Positions 16,893 through 24,245 of a stretch of 38,023 bases of DNA are shown in pieces. A program made the position numbers and the translations under genes. This stretch comes from Allomuricauda sp. CP2A (GTDB lineage: Bacteria > Bacteroidota > Bacteroidia > Flavobacteriales > Flavobacteriaceae): NCBI RefSeq assembly GCF_001683915.1, contig NZ_LXTT01000106.1, positions 1 through 38,023 on the forward strand, in the 5' to 3' direction. The notes below the pieces were generated by a model that did no database searches, was not told the origin of the DNA, and worked only from the letters and a program-made list of their open reading frames with translations. The stretch's first letter is position 1, and each line of letters begins with the position of its first letter.

Positions 16893-17900
16893 TTAATTGT
16901 CTGGATCTAAATAATCCGGAGTTCCATCATTATTTGAATCAGGATAGGGAGGGACAATTTCTCCATCTTCATTTGTAATCTCACTCCTGGTTGAAACACC
17001 ATCTCCATCGTCATCCCCATCCAAGAAGTTGGCAAAACGCGTTGTCCTGAGCCTATCTTCCTCATCTTGATCTGTATTGTCATCGTACAAGTACCCATTT
17101 CCGTTAACATCCTCATCGATGGATGGAATACCGTCATTGTCATGATCGGTCTGGTTCATGGTGAAAAGGTCTATCGTGAACAACAATGGACTATATGTGG
17201 GGATTGACGCCATTGATGCGTTATTGTAAAATCCCAAAGCAGAAGGAAATATGATCATACCCACGCCGTACTCTTCAACACTTACCGTTCCATCCCCATT
17301 GTCAATGGGTTCCCCTCCTGTTTTTAAAAAGGGAATGCCTTCTGAAAAACCTCTGGCACCTTGGGAAAAATCCTGTAACCGGGCCAAATCAAACCAAATA
17401 GGGTTGAAAAAAGACCCGTCAAAAGAAGTGCCATCCAACAATTTCCCTTCATATCGCACATATACTGAATCTGCTACGGTAGGGTAAGCACCTACTGTAG
17501 GATTCGCCCCCATGTCATCCAACTCTTCAAAAGTGGGTCTGGCAGAAAGGTAATAGAGCTTGTGGGGCACATCATCCTCATCCGTATCCAAACTGAGTTG
17601 ATTGGAAGAGATTTTCACAGTAGTGCTTCTGACCATATCGCTCAGCGGGGTTTTTCCGGCGTTATCACCTGCAATGGTATCTATCTTGATCTTGTAGTCA
17701 AAATTGGCTGGTGGAGATTGAAATTCCTCATAATTGTAGAAATGCGTCTGCAAAAACTCCTGTATGTCATTATCATTTTCGGGCGCAACCTCAGACAATG
17801 CCCTTGGTGGAACTCTTTCCACCCCACCATCATCATCATTGTTGCATGATAAAAAAATCAATGCCGAAAACAAAGAAACAAAAATCCCGTACCTCATCAA
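16893..17900 (-). CDS. FKBP-type lipoprotein with calcium-binding-like TSP3 repeats
   Basis: This 335-residue protein has a type II signal (about 1-18) ending FLSC, so Cys19 is the likely lipidated residue. It is followed by NNDDDGG, an acidic run after the Cys that resembles the lipoprotein export signal sending Flavobacteriaceae lipoproteins to the cell surface. The centre carries an FKBP prolyl-isomerase domain (VRYEGKLLDGTSFDGSF and, later, GMIIFPSALGFYNNASM...SPLLFTIDL). The last ~95 residues are Asp/Asn-rich thrombospondin type 3-like repeats (DHDNDGIPSIDEDVNGNG, DGDDDGDGVSTRSE, DSNNDGTPDYLDPD) expected to bind calcium. It is convergent with the beta-barrel gene and divergent from the S4-domain gene. 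The catalytic FKBP aromatic pocket is only partly conserved. Confidence 0.88.
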   Translation of the reverse strand: MMRYGIFVSLFSALIFLSCNNDDDGGVERVPPRALSEVAPENDNDIQEFLQTHFYNYEEFQSPPANFDYKIKIDTIAGDNAGKTPLSDMVRSTTVKISSNQLSLDTDEDDVPHKLYYLSARPTFEELDDMGANPTVGAYPTVADSVYVRYEGKLLDGTSFDGSFFNPIWFDLARLQDFSQGARGFSEGIPFLKTGGEPIDNGDGTVSVEEYGVGMIIFPSALGFYNNASMASIPTYSPLLFTIDLFTMNQTDHDNDGIPSIDEDVNGNGYLYDDNTDQDEEDRLRTTRFANFLDGDDDGDGVSTRSEITNEDGEIVPPYPDSNNDGTPDYLDPDN

Positions 17901-17975
17901 GTGTGTCTTTTAGCTGCGCAAGATACAATTTTCCGTTATTTTTGCTCGGTGCATTAACAAAGATTTGCAGAGCTT

Positions 17976-18347
17976 ATGCGGATAGACAAGTACCTTTGGT
18001 GTATTAGATATTACAAAACCCGAAACGTTGCCTCCACAGCTGTGAAGAAAGGGCAGGTTAAGGTCAATGGTAGTGTTGTGAAGCCCTCCAGGGAGGTTTA
18101 TCCTATGGATAAAGTGGTGCTGCGGAAGAACCAGATTGATTATGAATTGACGGTCTTGGACATTCCAGAGAGCCGTGTGGGGGCCAAACTGGTCGATATT
18201 TACCGAAAGGACACGACCCCTAAGGAAGCTTTTGAGAGCAATGAATTGCTGAAATTCGCCAAAACCCACTACAGAAAGAAAGGGCTGGGGCGTCCCACCA
18301 AAAAGGACCGGCGGGACATTGATGATTATTTGGACGAATCTGAATGA
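17976..18347 (+). CDS. S4-domain RNA-binding protein, Hsp15 family
   Basis: This 123-residue protein opens directly with an S4 RNA-binding domain (MRIDKYLWCIRYYKTRNVAS, then AVKKGQVKVNGSVVKPSREV). A basic tail (HYRKKGLGRPTKKDRRDIDD) follows. This is the layout of heat-shock protein 15 (HslR), which in E. coli binds free 50S subunits carrying nascent chains and helps recycle stalled ribosomes. It diverges from the FKBP gene with a 75-bp gap. The promoter of the next gene lies inside or just after its 3' end. Confidence 0.9.
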   Translation: MRIDKYLWCIRYYKTRNVASTAVKKGQVKVNGSVVKPSREVYPMDKVVLRKNQIDYELTVLDIPESRVGAKLVDIYRKDTTPKEAFESNELLKFAKTHYRKKGLGRPTKKDRRDIDDYLDESE

Positions 18348-18356
18348 TCTGTTTTA

Positions 18357-18364
18357 TATCTTTG
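18357..18364 (+). promoter_or_regulatory. -7 element of the phosphoribosyltransferase gene
   Basis: TATCTTTG is an exact TAnnTTTG, placed 10 nt after the hslR-like stop codon. A TTTG at 18329-18332 could serve as -33, but at 24 nt the spacing is longer than usual. The predicted start near 18371 is 11 nt before the ATG. Confidence 0.5.
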
Positions 18365-18381
18365 ATGCAATTATCCATGCC

Positions 18382-18879
18382 ATGAAGAACCGTATATTGA
18401 CCCACAACCAAATTCAACATATTGTACGGCGGATCGCCTATCAGATTTATGAGAGCAATGTTGATGAGAAGGAAATCATTGTGGCCGGAATCAATGGTGG
18501 GGGAATGAACTTTGCCAAAAAGGTGGTAACGGTTCTCAAAAACATCACTGATGCCAATATTGTGCTCTGCAAGGTGGAAATGGATAAGAAAAACCCCTTG
18601 GAAAGTGGGGTGAACACTTCCATACCAGAAGAGGATTACAAAAACAAATCCGTTATATTGGTAGATGATGTGCTCAACTCGGGAACAACCTTGATTTATG
18701 GAGTGCATCACTTTTTAAAGACACCCATAAAGCAATTGAAAACGGCGGTGTTGGTCAACAGAAACCATAAAAAATTCCCTGTTAAGGCAGATTTCAAGGG
18801 CATCTCATTGTCCACCTCGCTCAATGAGCATATTGAAGTGGAGTTCCAGCCCAAAAATGATGCTGTTTATTTAGAGTAG
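18382..18879 (+). CDS. Phosphoribosyltransferase family protein
   Basis: This 165-residue type I phosphoribosyltransferase has the PRPP-binding signature VILVDDVLNSGTT at residues 91-103. An N-terminal segment with IIVAGINGGGMNFAKKV (the PPi-loop region) precedes it. The overall layout resembles PyrR and the hypoxanthine/uracil transferases, but the substrate-recognition hood is not diagnostic, so I assign no substrate. The start at 18382 follows its own -7 element; longer frames read back into the preceding gene. It converges with aroK and the two 3' ends overlap by 9 bp. Confidence 0.88.
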   Translation: MKNRILTHNQIQHIVRRIAYQIYESNVDEKEIIVAGINGGGMNFAKKVVTVLKNITDANIVLCKVEMDKKNPLESGVNTSIPEEDYKNKSVILVDDVLNSGTTLIYGVHHFLKTPIKQLKTAVLVNRNHKKFPVKADFKGISLSTSLNEHIEVEFQPKNDAVYLE

Positions 18880-19386
18880 CCGTTGTTTGATTTCGGTGAC
18901 CACAGTTTCCAAATCCTTACCATCACATTCCAAAATATGCTTTGCCTGAGCGTAATATGGTCTTCGTTCAAAAAGATGTTTCCCAATAAACTCCGGGAGG
19001 TCTTCATCATCAATATTTTTTACCAGAGGTCGCTCTTCTTTTTCACCCTTTATGCGTTCCACCAATGCCGGAATGGACAGTTGTAGGTAGATGGAATCGT
19101 CGGATTTTTGCAATATGGTCTCCATGTTCCGGCCATAACAAGGAGTTCCCCCGCCCGTAGAAAGGATCAGGGCTTTGTTTTCATCCAAAACCTTGGACAA
19201 CATTTCATGTTCCAATTTCCTGAAATAGACTTCTCCCTTTTCGGAAAAAATGGTTTTGATGGATTTTTGCTGCTGTTGCTCAATATATTCATCAAGATCA
19301 ATGAACTTCAACTGTAACTCCTTGGACAACAACTTCCCCACGGACGACTTTCCACTTGCCATATATCCTACCAAAACTACTCTCAT
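18871..19386 (-). CDS. aroK: Shikimate kinase
   Basis: This 171-residue P-loop kinase phosphorylates shikimate in the pathway to chorismate and aromatic amino acids. Walker A is GYMASGKSS (residues 7-15). FIDLDEYIE supplies the shikimate-binding Asp, EKGEVYFRKLEHE is the conserved FR..E region, ALILSTGGGTPC is the GGG motif, and the lid contains KEERPLVK. All key residues are intact. It is transcribed from a promoter placed back to back with that of tRNA-Lys. Confidence 0.97.
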   Translation of the reverse strand: MRVVLVGYMASGKSSVGKLLSKELQLKFIDLDEYIEQQQQKSIKTIFSEKGEVYFRKLEHEMLSKVLDENKALILSTGGGTPCYGRNMETILQKSDDSIYLQLSIPALVERIKGEKEERPLVKNIDDEDLPEFIGKHLFERRPYYAQAKHILECDGKDLETVVTEIKQRLL

Positions 19387-19418
19387 GTAATTGATTTATA
19401 AGCGATTTTTAAAAAACA

Positions 19419-19469
19419 CAAATTTATCATTAATTCACCTTGCAAAATAGATTATTGATGTTATATTTG
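19419..19469. promoter_or_regulatory. Back-to-back promoters of aroK (-) and tRNA-Lys (+)
   Basis: On the plus strand TTG (19440-19442), a 19-nt spacer and TATATTTG (19462-19469) drive tRNA-Lys. On the minus strand TTG (complement 19443-19445), a 16-nt spacer and TAAATTTG (complement 19419-19426) drive aroK. The two -33 elements abut to form the palindrome TTGCAA. Predicted starts are near 19476 and 19412. Confidence 0.65.
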
Positions 19470-19504
19470 CACCCGCTTAGCGCAATTCGCCAGCACTGAA
19501 AAAC

Positions 19505-19577
19505 GACCTGATAGCTCAGTTGGTAGAGCATCTCCCTTTTAAGGAGAGGGTCCTGGGTTCGAGCCCCAGTCAGGTCA
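19505..19577 (+). tRNA. tRNA-Lys (TTT)
   Basis: This is a complete 73-nt cloverleaf. The acceptor stem is GACCTGA/TCAGGTC with discriminator A, the D-arm GCTC..GAGC, the anticodon stem TCTCC/GGAGA with loop CTTTTAA (anticodon TTT), and the T-arm CTGGG/CCCAG around TTCGAGC. CCA is not encoded. It has its own promoter and terminator, so it is a single-gene transcript. Confidence 0.97.
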
Positions 19578-19580
19578 CAA

Positions 19581-19622
19581 AAAACCCTGAAAGCCTAATG
19601 GTTTTTCAGGGTTTTCTTTTTT
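19581..19622 (+). terminator. Terminator after tRNA-Lys
   Basis: AAACCCTGAAA pairs with TTTCAGGGTTT, with an inner GCC..GGT contribution, and is followed by a T-rich run (19612-19622). Confidence 0.85.
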
Positions 19623-19914
19623 TACCAAAGTAACTCATAAAAACACCAAGACACCAATTACTTAGGGTCTCAGTACAATCAACTCATTCAAACAATCAAA
19701 TCATAAAACTTCGCATTTAAGACTACCCTTCCAATGCGTTCAAAGCCTTCTGCGTCAAACAATACCTCTTTTCTGAATCAGGTTGAAAACAAACAAAAAA
19801 ACAAGTCAAGAAACAGTCAATTCCATTTTAAACAGGAACGGTAAATCAAAATCTAAATACTGATTTAACTCATACTATAAATGATAATTTTATTGGTAAT
19901 TTGAGGACATTCTC
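19623..19914. other. Gene-poor gap before the export operon
   Basis: About 290 bp of AT-rich sequence lie between the tRNA-Lys terminator and the export operon. On the minus strand, 19723-19803 reads as an open frame of about 26 codons ending PDSEKRYCLTQKALNALEG and a TAG, with an in-frame TGA just upstream and no start. It looks like the C-terminal scrap of a decayed gene. The promoter of the downstream operon must be here; TAATTTG at 19896-19902 is one base short of the -7 consensus. Confidence 0.4.
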
Positions 19915-21012
19915 ATGAAACATACCATGAAATACTTTTTGCTCACCCTTCTTTTGTCCCCGATCCTGTTTTCATGTTCCGACAAAAAGGATATGGCCTA
20001 TCCGGAACGAATGCCCTTGACTGAATCTGTATATGCTTCGGCAACCGTTCAGCCAGACAGTCTTTACCAGGTCTACTCCGCGGTGGTTGGTATTCTGGAC
20101 AAGATTTGGGTGGAAGAGGGCGATAAAGTGGCCAAGGGCGACCCTATCCTCCAAATCATAAACACCTCTCCAGAACTGAACACGGAAAATGCCAAACTGG
20201 CCCTGCAATTGGCCCGTGAAAACTATAGTGGCAACGCAGCGGTTTTAAGTGGAATCAAAGATGAGATCCAAGCGGCAGAACTTAAATTAAAGAATGATTC
20301 CATCAATTATTTCCGACAAAAGAACCTTTGGAGTCAAAATATTGGTTCAAAATTGGAGTACGACAATCGAAAACTGGCCTACGAGCTTTCCCAAAACAAC
20401 CTGAGCCTCCTCAAACGGAAATATGACCGGACAAAAAACGAACTGGAAACCCAGGTAATGCAAGCGGAAAACAACTATAAAACCGCTCTCACCAATACCA
20501 ATGATTTTACCATTACCAGCAAGATCAATGGTAAGGTATACGCCCTCTACAAAAACCAAGGCGAAATTGTGAATACCATGGAGCCCGTTGCCGCTGTGGG
20601 CCGAAGTGACAAATTTGTGGTGGAACTATTGGTTGATGAAGTGGACATTGTAAAGCTAAAAATTGGGCAAGCAGTGTTCATCACCTTGGATTCCTATAAT
20701 TCAAAAGTTTTTGAGGGCACGTTGGACAAAATCTACCCGAGAAAGGATGAACGTTCCCAAACTTTTAAGGTCGAGGCCCTTTTTAAAGATCCACCTGCCA
20801 CTTTATACCCGGGGCTTTCGGGGGAGGGGAATATCATTATCGCGGAAAAAGAAGAGACCCTGACCATCCCCAAGGAATATGTAATAGGCGAATCGCACGT
20901 GCTTACAGACGATGGTGAAACAGAAATAACCATCGGTCTGCAAAACTTGGATAGGGTAGAAATCTTGGGAGGCATAGACGAAAAAACGGCCATCTATAAA
21001 CCTGAACAATGA
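19915..21012 (+). CDS. HlyD/MacA-type periplasmic adaptor lipoprotein
   Basis: This 365-residue adaptor belongs to a tripartite exporter. The signal peptide ends LFSC, making a lipoprotein with Cys21 acylated. The biotinyl-lipoyl-like half-domain (YSAVVGILDKIWVEEGDKVAKGDPILQI, about 56-83), a long alpha-helical hairpin coiled coil (about 90-200, heptad-like LKLKNDSINYF and LSLLKRKYDRTKNELETQ) and the beta-barrel/membrane-proximal domain (VAAVGRSDKFVVELLVDEVD onward) follow in that order. It overlaps the permease start by ATGA, so the operon is coupled. No outer-membrane TolC partner is in the window. The substrate is unknown. Confidence 0.92.
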   Translation: MKHTMKYFLLTLLLSPILFSCSDKKDMAYPERMPLTESVYASATVQPDSLYQVYSAVVGILDKIWVEEGDKVAKGDPILQIINTSPELNTENAKLALQLARENYSGNAAVLSGIKDEIQAAELKLKNDSINYFRQKNLWSQNIGSKLEYDNRKLAYELSQNNLSLLKRKYDRTKNELETQVMQAENNYKTALTNTNDFTITSKINGKVYALYKNQGEIVNTMEPVAAVGRSDKFVVELLVDEVDIVKLKIGQAVFITLDSYNSKVFEGTLDKIYPRKDERSQTFKVEALFKDPPATLYPGLSGEGNIIIAEKEETLTIPKEYVIGESHVLTDDGETEITIGLQNLDRVEILGGIDEKTAIYKPEQ

Positions 21013-22271
21013 TCAACTGGAGTGTTATATTGGGCATTGCCAAAACCCATCTTCTGACCAAGATGAAATCCACAGCGACCGCAACACTGGGGGTTACCTT
21101 TGGTATAGGCGCCTACATTACTCTGGTAAGTTTTATGACGGGCCTAAATGCCATGCTGGACGATCTGGTGCTGAACCAGACCCCACACATCCATATGTAT
21201 AATGAAATTCGGCCCTCCCCCACCCAACCCGTTGCACTCTACGATGATTTCAAGGAAGCGTTCAACGTTGTGCATTCCATAAAGCCCAAGCAAAATCAAA
21301 AAAAGATACACAATGCCCTGCCCATTCTCAACTATCTTAAAAAACAGCCCAATGTAAAGGGGGCCACTCCGCAGCTTCGGGCCCAGATTTTTTATTTGTC
21401 CGGTTCCATAGAGCTGGGCGGCAACCTCATTGGAGTGGACATAATGGAAGAGGTCCGTCTGTCCAATATTCAGGACAATATTGTGGAAGGCACCCCAAAA
21501 GCCTTGGATACCAATGATAATGGCATTCTCTTAGGAGCCGGATTGGCCGATAAAATGTCCCTGTCCGTTGGAGACCGTGTTCAGGTGAGTACGGTAGCGG
21601 GCAATATCTTTCCGTTGAAAATTGTAGGGATTTATCAAAGTGGCATTGCCGAAATTGACAACGTTCAAAGCTTTGCCAACCTAAAAACCGTCCAGCGTAT
21701 TTTGGGTGAAGCAGAAAACTATGTCACTGACATCAACATTAAACTATTGCATATTGACGATGCCCAACCCATGGCCCGTCGTCTGGAAAAACAGTTCAAT
21801 ACCAAAGCCATAGATATCAACGAGGCCAATGCGCAATTTGAAACCGGTTCGGACATTCGAAACCTCATTACCTATGCAGTTTCCATAACATTGCTCATTG
21901 TGGCCGGCTTTGGCATTTACAATATTTTGAACATGCTCATCTACGAAAAGATGAAAGATATCGCCATATTGAAAGCTACGGGGTTTTCGGGAAAGGATGT
22001 ACAGCTCATTTTTATGAGTCAGGCCATGATCATTGGGTTTATTGGTGGTGTTTTGGGACTACTGATTGGCTTTGTACTGTCAAAAATAATTGACCAAGCT
22101 CCTTTTGAAACCGAAGCTCTGCCCACGATTTCAACATTCCCGGTAAACTACAATGTGGCTTATTACGTGATTGGAATCACATTTGCCCTTATTTCAACCT
22201 TTGTTGCAGGTTATTTGCCTTCCAACAGAGCCAAAAAAATCGACCCCGTTGAAATCATTCGGGGCACCTAA
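21009..22271 (+). CDS. MacB/FtsX-type ABC transporter permease
   Basis: This 420-residue permease has the four-helix MacB topology: one N-terminal membrane segment (about 18-42), a large periplasmic domain (about 43-280), and three C-terminal helices (about 288-310, 335-365 and 378-405). The conserved FtsX segment MKDIAILKATGFSGKDVQLIFMSQAMIIGFIGGVLG lies between helices 2 and 3, and the C-terminus ends AKKIDPVEIIRGT as in the family. It works with the adaptor upstream and the ATPase 8 bp downstream. LolCE-type lipoprotein release is an alternative, but the HlyD neighbour favours export. Confidence 0.93.
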   Translation: MINWSVILGIAKTHLLTKMKSTATATLGVTFGIGAYITLVSFMTGLNAMLDDLVLNQTPHIHMYNEIRPSPTQPVALYDDFKEAFNVVHSIKPKQNQKKIHNALPILNYLKKQPNVKGATPQLRAQIFYLSGSIELGGNLIGVDIMEEVRLSNIQDNIVEGTPKALDTNDNGILLGAGLADKMSLSVGDRVQVSTVAGNIFPLKIVGIYQSGIAEIDNVQSFANLKTVQRILGEAENYVTDINIKLLHIDDAQPMARRLEKQFNTKAIDINEANAQFETGSDIRNLITYAVSITLLIVAGFGIYNILNMLIYEKMKDIAILKATGFSGKDVQLIFMSQAMIIGFIGGVLGLLIGFVLSKIIDQAPFETEALPTISTFPVNYNVAYYVIGITFALISTFVAGYLPSNRAKKIDPVEIIRGT

Positions 22272-22279
22272 CACAGCCT

Positions 22280-22957
22280 ATGAAACTCGTCCTGGAAACC
22301 AAAAATATTAATAAACATTTCCATAAGCCCAAGGATTTTCATGTATTGAAGGATATATCTTTTGGGGTACGCGAAGGTGAGTTTGCCTCCATCATGGGAA
22401 AATCGGGATCGGGAAAATCCACATTGCTGTATGTGCTTTCCACCATGGACACGGATTATACAGGGGAATTGTATTTGGGCAACCAATTGATTACTGGAAA
22501 ATCGCATCAAGAACTCTCTCGCATCCGCAACAAAAACATTGGGTTTGTATTCCAGTTTCATTATCTCCTATCAGAATTCAGTGTTCTGGAAAATGTAATG
22601 CTCCCGGCCAAAAAATTGGGCGAGAAATCCACCGCAGCAATTGAACGGGCTGCCCACCAAAAACTTGAAATGCTCCATATTGACCACCTTGCCCAACAAA
22701 GAGCATCCCGGATTTCTGGAGGGGAAAAACAACGTGTGGCCATTGCCAGGGCCCTTATCAATGACCCAACCATTTTAATGGGAGATGAGCCCACTGGTAA
22801 TTTGGACAGTCAAAATTCCGAAAATGTGTTCACTATTTTTAAAAATCTAAAGGAAAAACAAGGTTTGTCCCTATTGGTCGTAACACACGATGAAGATTTC
22901 GCCAAGCGAACGGACCGGATCATTGAAATGGAAGACGGCATGATTATAAAACAATGA
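22280..22957 (+). CDS. ABC transporter ATP-binding protein (LolD/MacB type)
   Basis: This 225-residue ATPase energises the adjacent permease. Walker A is MGKSGSGKSTLL, the Q-loop VFQFHYLLSEFSVLENVMLP, the ABC signature ISGGEKQRVAIARAL, Walker B TILMGDEPTGNLD and the H-loop VVTHDED. All catalytic residues are present. The STLLYVLSTMDTDYTGELYLG region is characteristic of the MacB/LolD/FtsE subfamily. It is the last gene of the adaptor-permease-ATPase operon. Confidence 0.95.
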   Translation: MKLVLETKNINKHFHKPKDFHVLKDISFGVREGEFASIMGKSGSGKSTLLYVLSTMDTDYTGELYLGNQLITGKSHQELSRIRNKNIGFVFQFHYLLSEFSVLENVMLPAKKLGEKSTAAIERAAHQKLEMLHIDHLAQQRASRISGGEKQRVAIARALINDPTILMGDEPTGNLDSQNSENVFTIFKNLKEKQGLSLLVVTHDEDFAKRTDRIIEMEDGMIIKQ

Positions 22958-23024
22958 GCAAAAAAGAGTGGTGGACCAGTACAATTTCAGAATGCCAGAT
23001 CAGGTGATATTTGAACAAAACCCC

Positions 23025-23032
23025 TATATTTG
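23025..23032 (+). promoter_or_regulatory. tRNA-Leu promoter -7 element
   Basis: TATATTTG is an exact TAnnTTTG. Predicted start near 23039, 37 nt before the tRNA. No -33 TTG sits at the ideal distance. Confidence 0.55.
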
Positions 23033-23075
23033 TCGCCCCAAAGATTTTTGGCCGTTTTAGACCCAGAATCGATAG

Positions 23076-23159
23076 GCCCACGTGGTGGAATTGGTAGACA
23101 CGCTACCTTGAGGGGGTAGTGTTCGTAAGGACGTGCTGGTTCGACTCCAGTCGTGGGCA
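23076..23159 (+). tRNA. tRNA-Leu (GAG)
   Basis: This is an 84-nt class II tRNA with a long variable arm. The acceptor stem is GCCCACG/CGTGGGC with discriminator A, the anticodon stem CTACC/GGTAG with loop TTGAGGG (anticodon GAG), the variable arm TGTTCGTAAGGACGT and the T-arm GCTGG/CCAGT around TTCGACT. CCA is not encoded. It is flanked by its own promoter and terminator. Confidence 0.96.
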
Positions 23160-23162
23160 CAC

Positions 23163-23194
23163 AAAACCGCAATCTATGCGGTTTTTTTGTTTTT
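23163..23194 (+). terminator. Terminator after tRNA-Leu
   Basis: AAAACCGCA pairs with TGCGGTTTT around ATCTA, followed by a run of T (to about 23194). Confidence 0.88.
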
Positions 23195-23300
23195 ATACTT
23201 TTCCCTTCTTAACTGCCCATCTTTTCCCTTGAAAACATCACATTTTATGAGGATATGTACCAAATTTTAGGGCAAAAAAATAGGTTCGTATCGTTTTAAT

Positions 23301-23323
23301 TGTAAATTTGTTTAATCTTTACA
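23301..23323. promoter_or_regulatory. Dyad overlapping the crt operon promoter
   Basis: TGTAAA (23301-23306) and TTTACA (23318-23323) form a perfect inverted repeat with an 11-bp spacer. It covers the -7 element TAAATTTG (23303-23310) and the predicted start near 23317. A regulator bound here would block the promoter of the MerR-crtI-crtB-crtZ operon, so this is a candidate autoregulatory operator. Confidence 0.5.
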
Positions 23324-23331
23324 CACAAAAG

Positions 23332-24231
23332 ATGAACAATGTAAAAACATCCTTCAGTATTCGGGACATGGAAAATCTGTCCGGAATAAAGGCCCATACC
23401 ATCCGGATTTGGGAAAAACGATACAATCTGTTCAGTCCCGAAAGGACCAGCACCAATATTAGGACCTATTCCATTGCGAGCCTACAAAAGTTGTTGAACA
23501 TTACCCTGCTGTACAATAATGGGTACAAGATTTCAAAAATTGCCAAGTTGGATGAATCACAGATTCCAATGATGGTAAAGGAAATTGTTGCGCAGAACAG
23601 TAAAAAGAGCCACGCCCTCAATGCCTTTAAATTGGCCATGCTCAATTTTGATCAGCCCTTGTTTCAGAAAACCTACAACAATCTATTGGCTGAAAGATCG
23701 TTCAGGGATGTTTTTCATGAGGTGTTCATTCCATTGCTCAACGAATTGGGGCTCCTTTGGCAGACAGATACCATCAGTCCTGCACATGAGCATTTTATTT
23801 CCAATCTCATAAAACAGAAGATCTACATCCAAACGGAAAAGTTGCAATTTGAAGAACCCTCTAAAAAAGAGAAGGTCTTTGCCCTTTTCCTGCCTGAGAA
23901 TGAAATCCACGAATTGGGGTTGTTATATGTCAATTATGAGATAACCTTAAGAGGATACAAGTCCATTTACTTGGGGCAAACCATGCCCCTGGAAAATTTA
24001 TCGGATTTGCTAAAGTATTATGATAATGTCAATTTTATTTCCTATTTTACCGTAGCGCCTACCCCAAATGAACTGCATGCTTACTTGGAGCGTTTTTCCA
24101 AAATTTTGGAGCTTTCACCAGATTCAAGACTCTATCTTTTGGGACACCAAATACGACATGCCACAGCGGACACGTTCCCTGACTCGGTAAAAGCGTTCAA
24201 TTCCATCGAACAATTATTGGAATCCCTCTAA
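23332..24231 (+). CDS. MerR-family regulator with cobalamin-binding (CarH/LitR-like) domain
   Basis: This 299-residue protein probably acts as a light-sensing repressor of carotenoid genes. Residues 7-75 are a MerR winged helix (FSIRDMENLSGIKAHTIRIWEKRY, then RTYSIASLQKLL). Residues about 95-170 form the helical-bundle cap and about 180-295 a Rossmann-like B12-binding domain. The photoreceptor signature of CarH is intact: Trp143-x9-Glu153-His154 and Glu191-x-His193-x-x-Gly196, His193 being the expected lower cobalt ligand. In this family AdoCbl-bound tetramers repress in the dark and light breaks them up. I start at ATG 23332 because the upstream frame runs through the -7 element. It precedes crtI by 14 bp. 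Confidence 0.88.
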   Translation: MNNVKTSFSIRDMENLSGIKAHTIRIWEKRYNLFSPERTSTNIRTYSIASLQKLLNITLLYNNGYKISKIAKLDESQIPMMVKEIVAQNSKKSHALNAFKLAMLNFDQPLFQKTYNNLLAERSFRDVFHEVFIPLLNELGLLWQTDTISPAHEHFISNLIKQKIYIQTEKLQFEEPSKKEKVFALFLPENEIHELGLLYVNYEITLRGYKSIYLGQTMPLENLSDLLKYYDNVNFISYFTVAPTPNELHAYLERFSKILELSPDSRLYLLGHQIRHATADTFPDSVKAFNSIEQLLESL

Positions 24232-24245
24232 TTGCTCAACTTACC

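Noticed and set aside
19915..22957. Lipoprotein-sorting LolCDE system
   Set aside because: A HlyD-type adaptor precedes a single MacB-topology permease; Lol systems have no such adaptor.
22987..23172. Minus-strand 61-codon ORF across the tRNA-Leu gene
   Set aside because: Its translation (GVEPARPYEHYPLKVACLPIP style) is the usual antisense shadow of a leucine tRNA.
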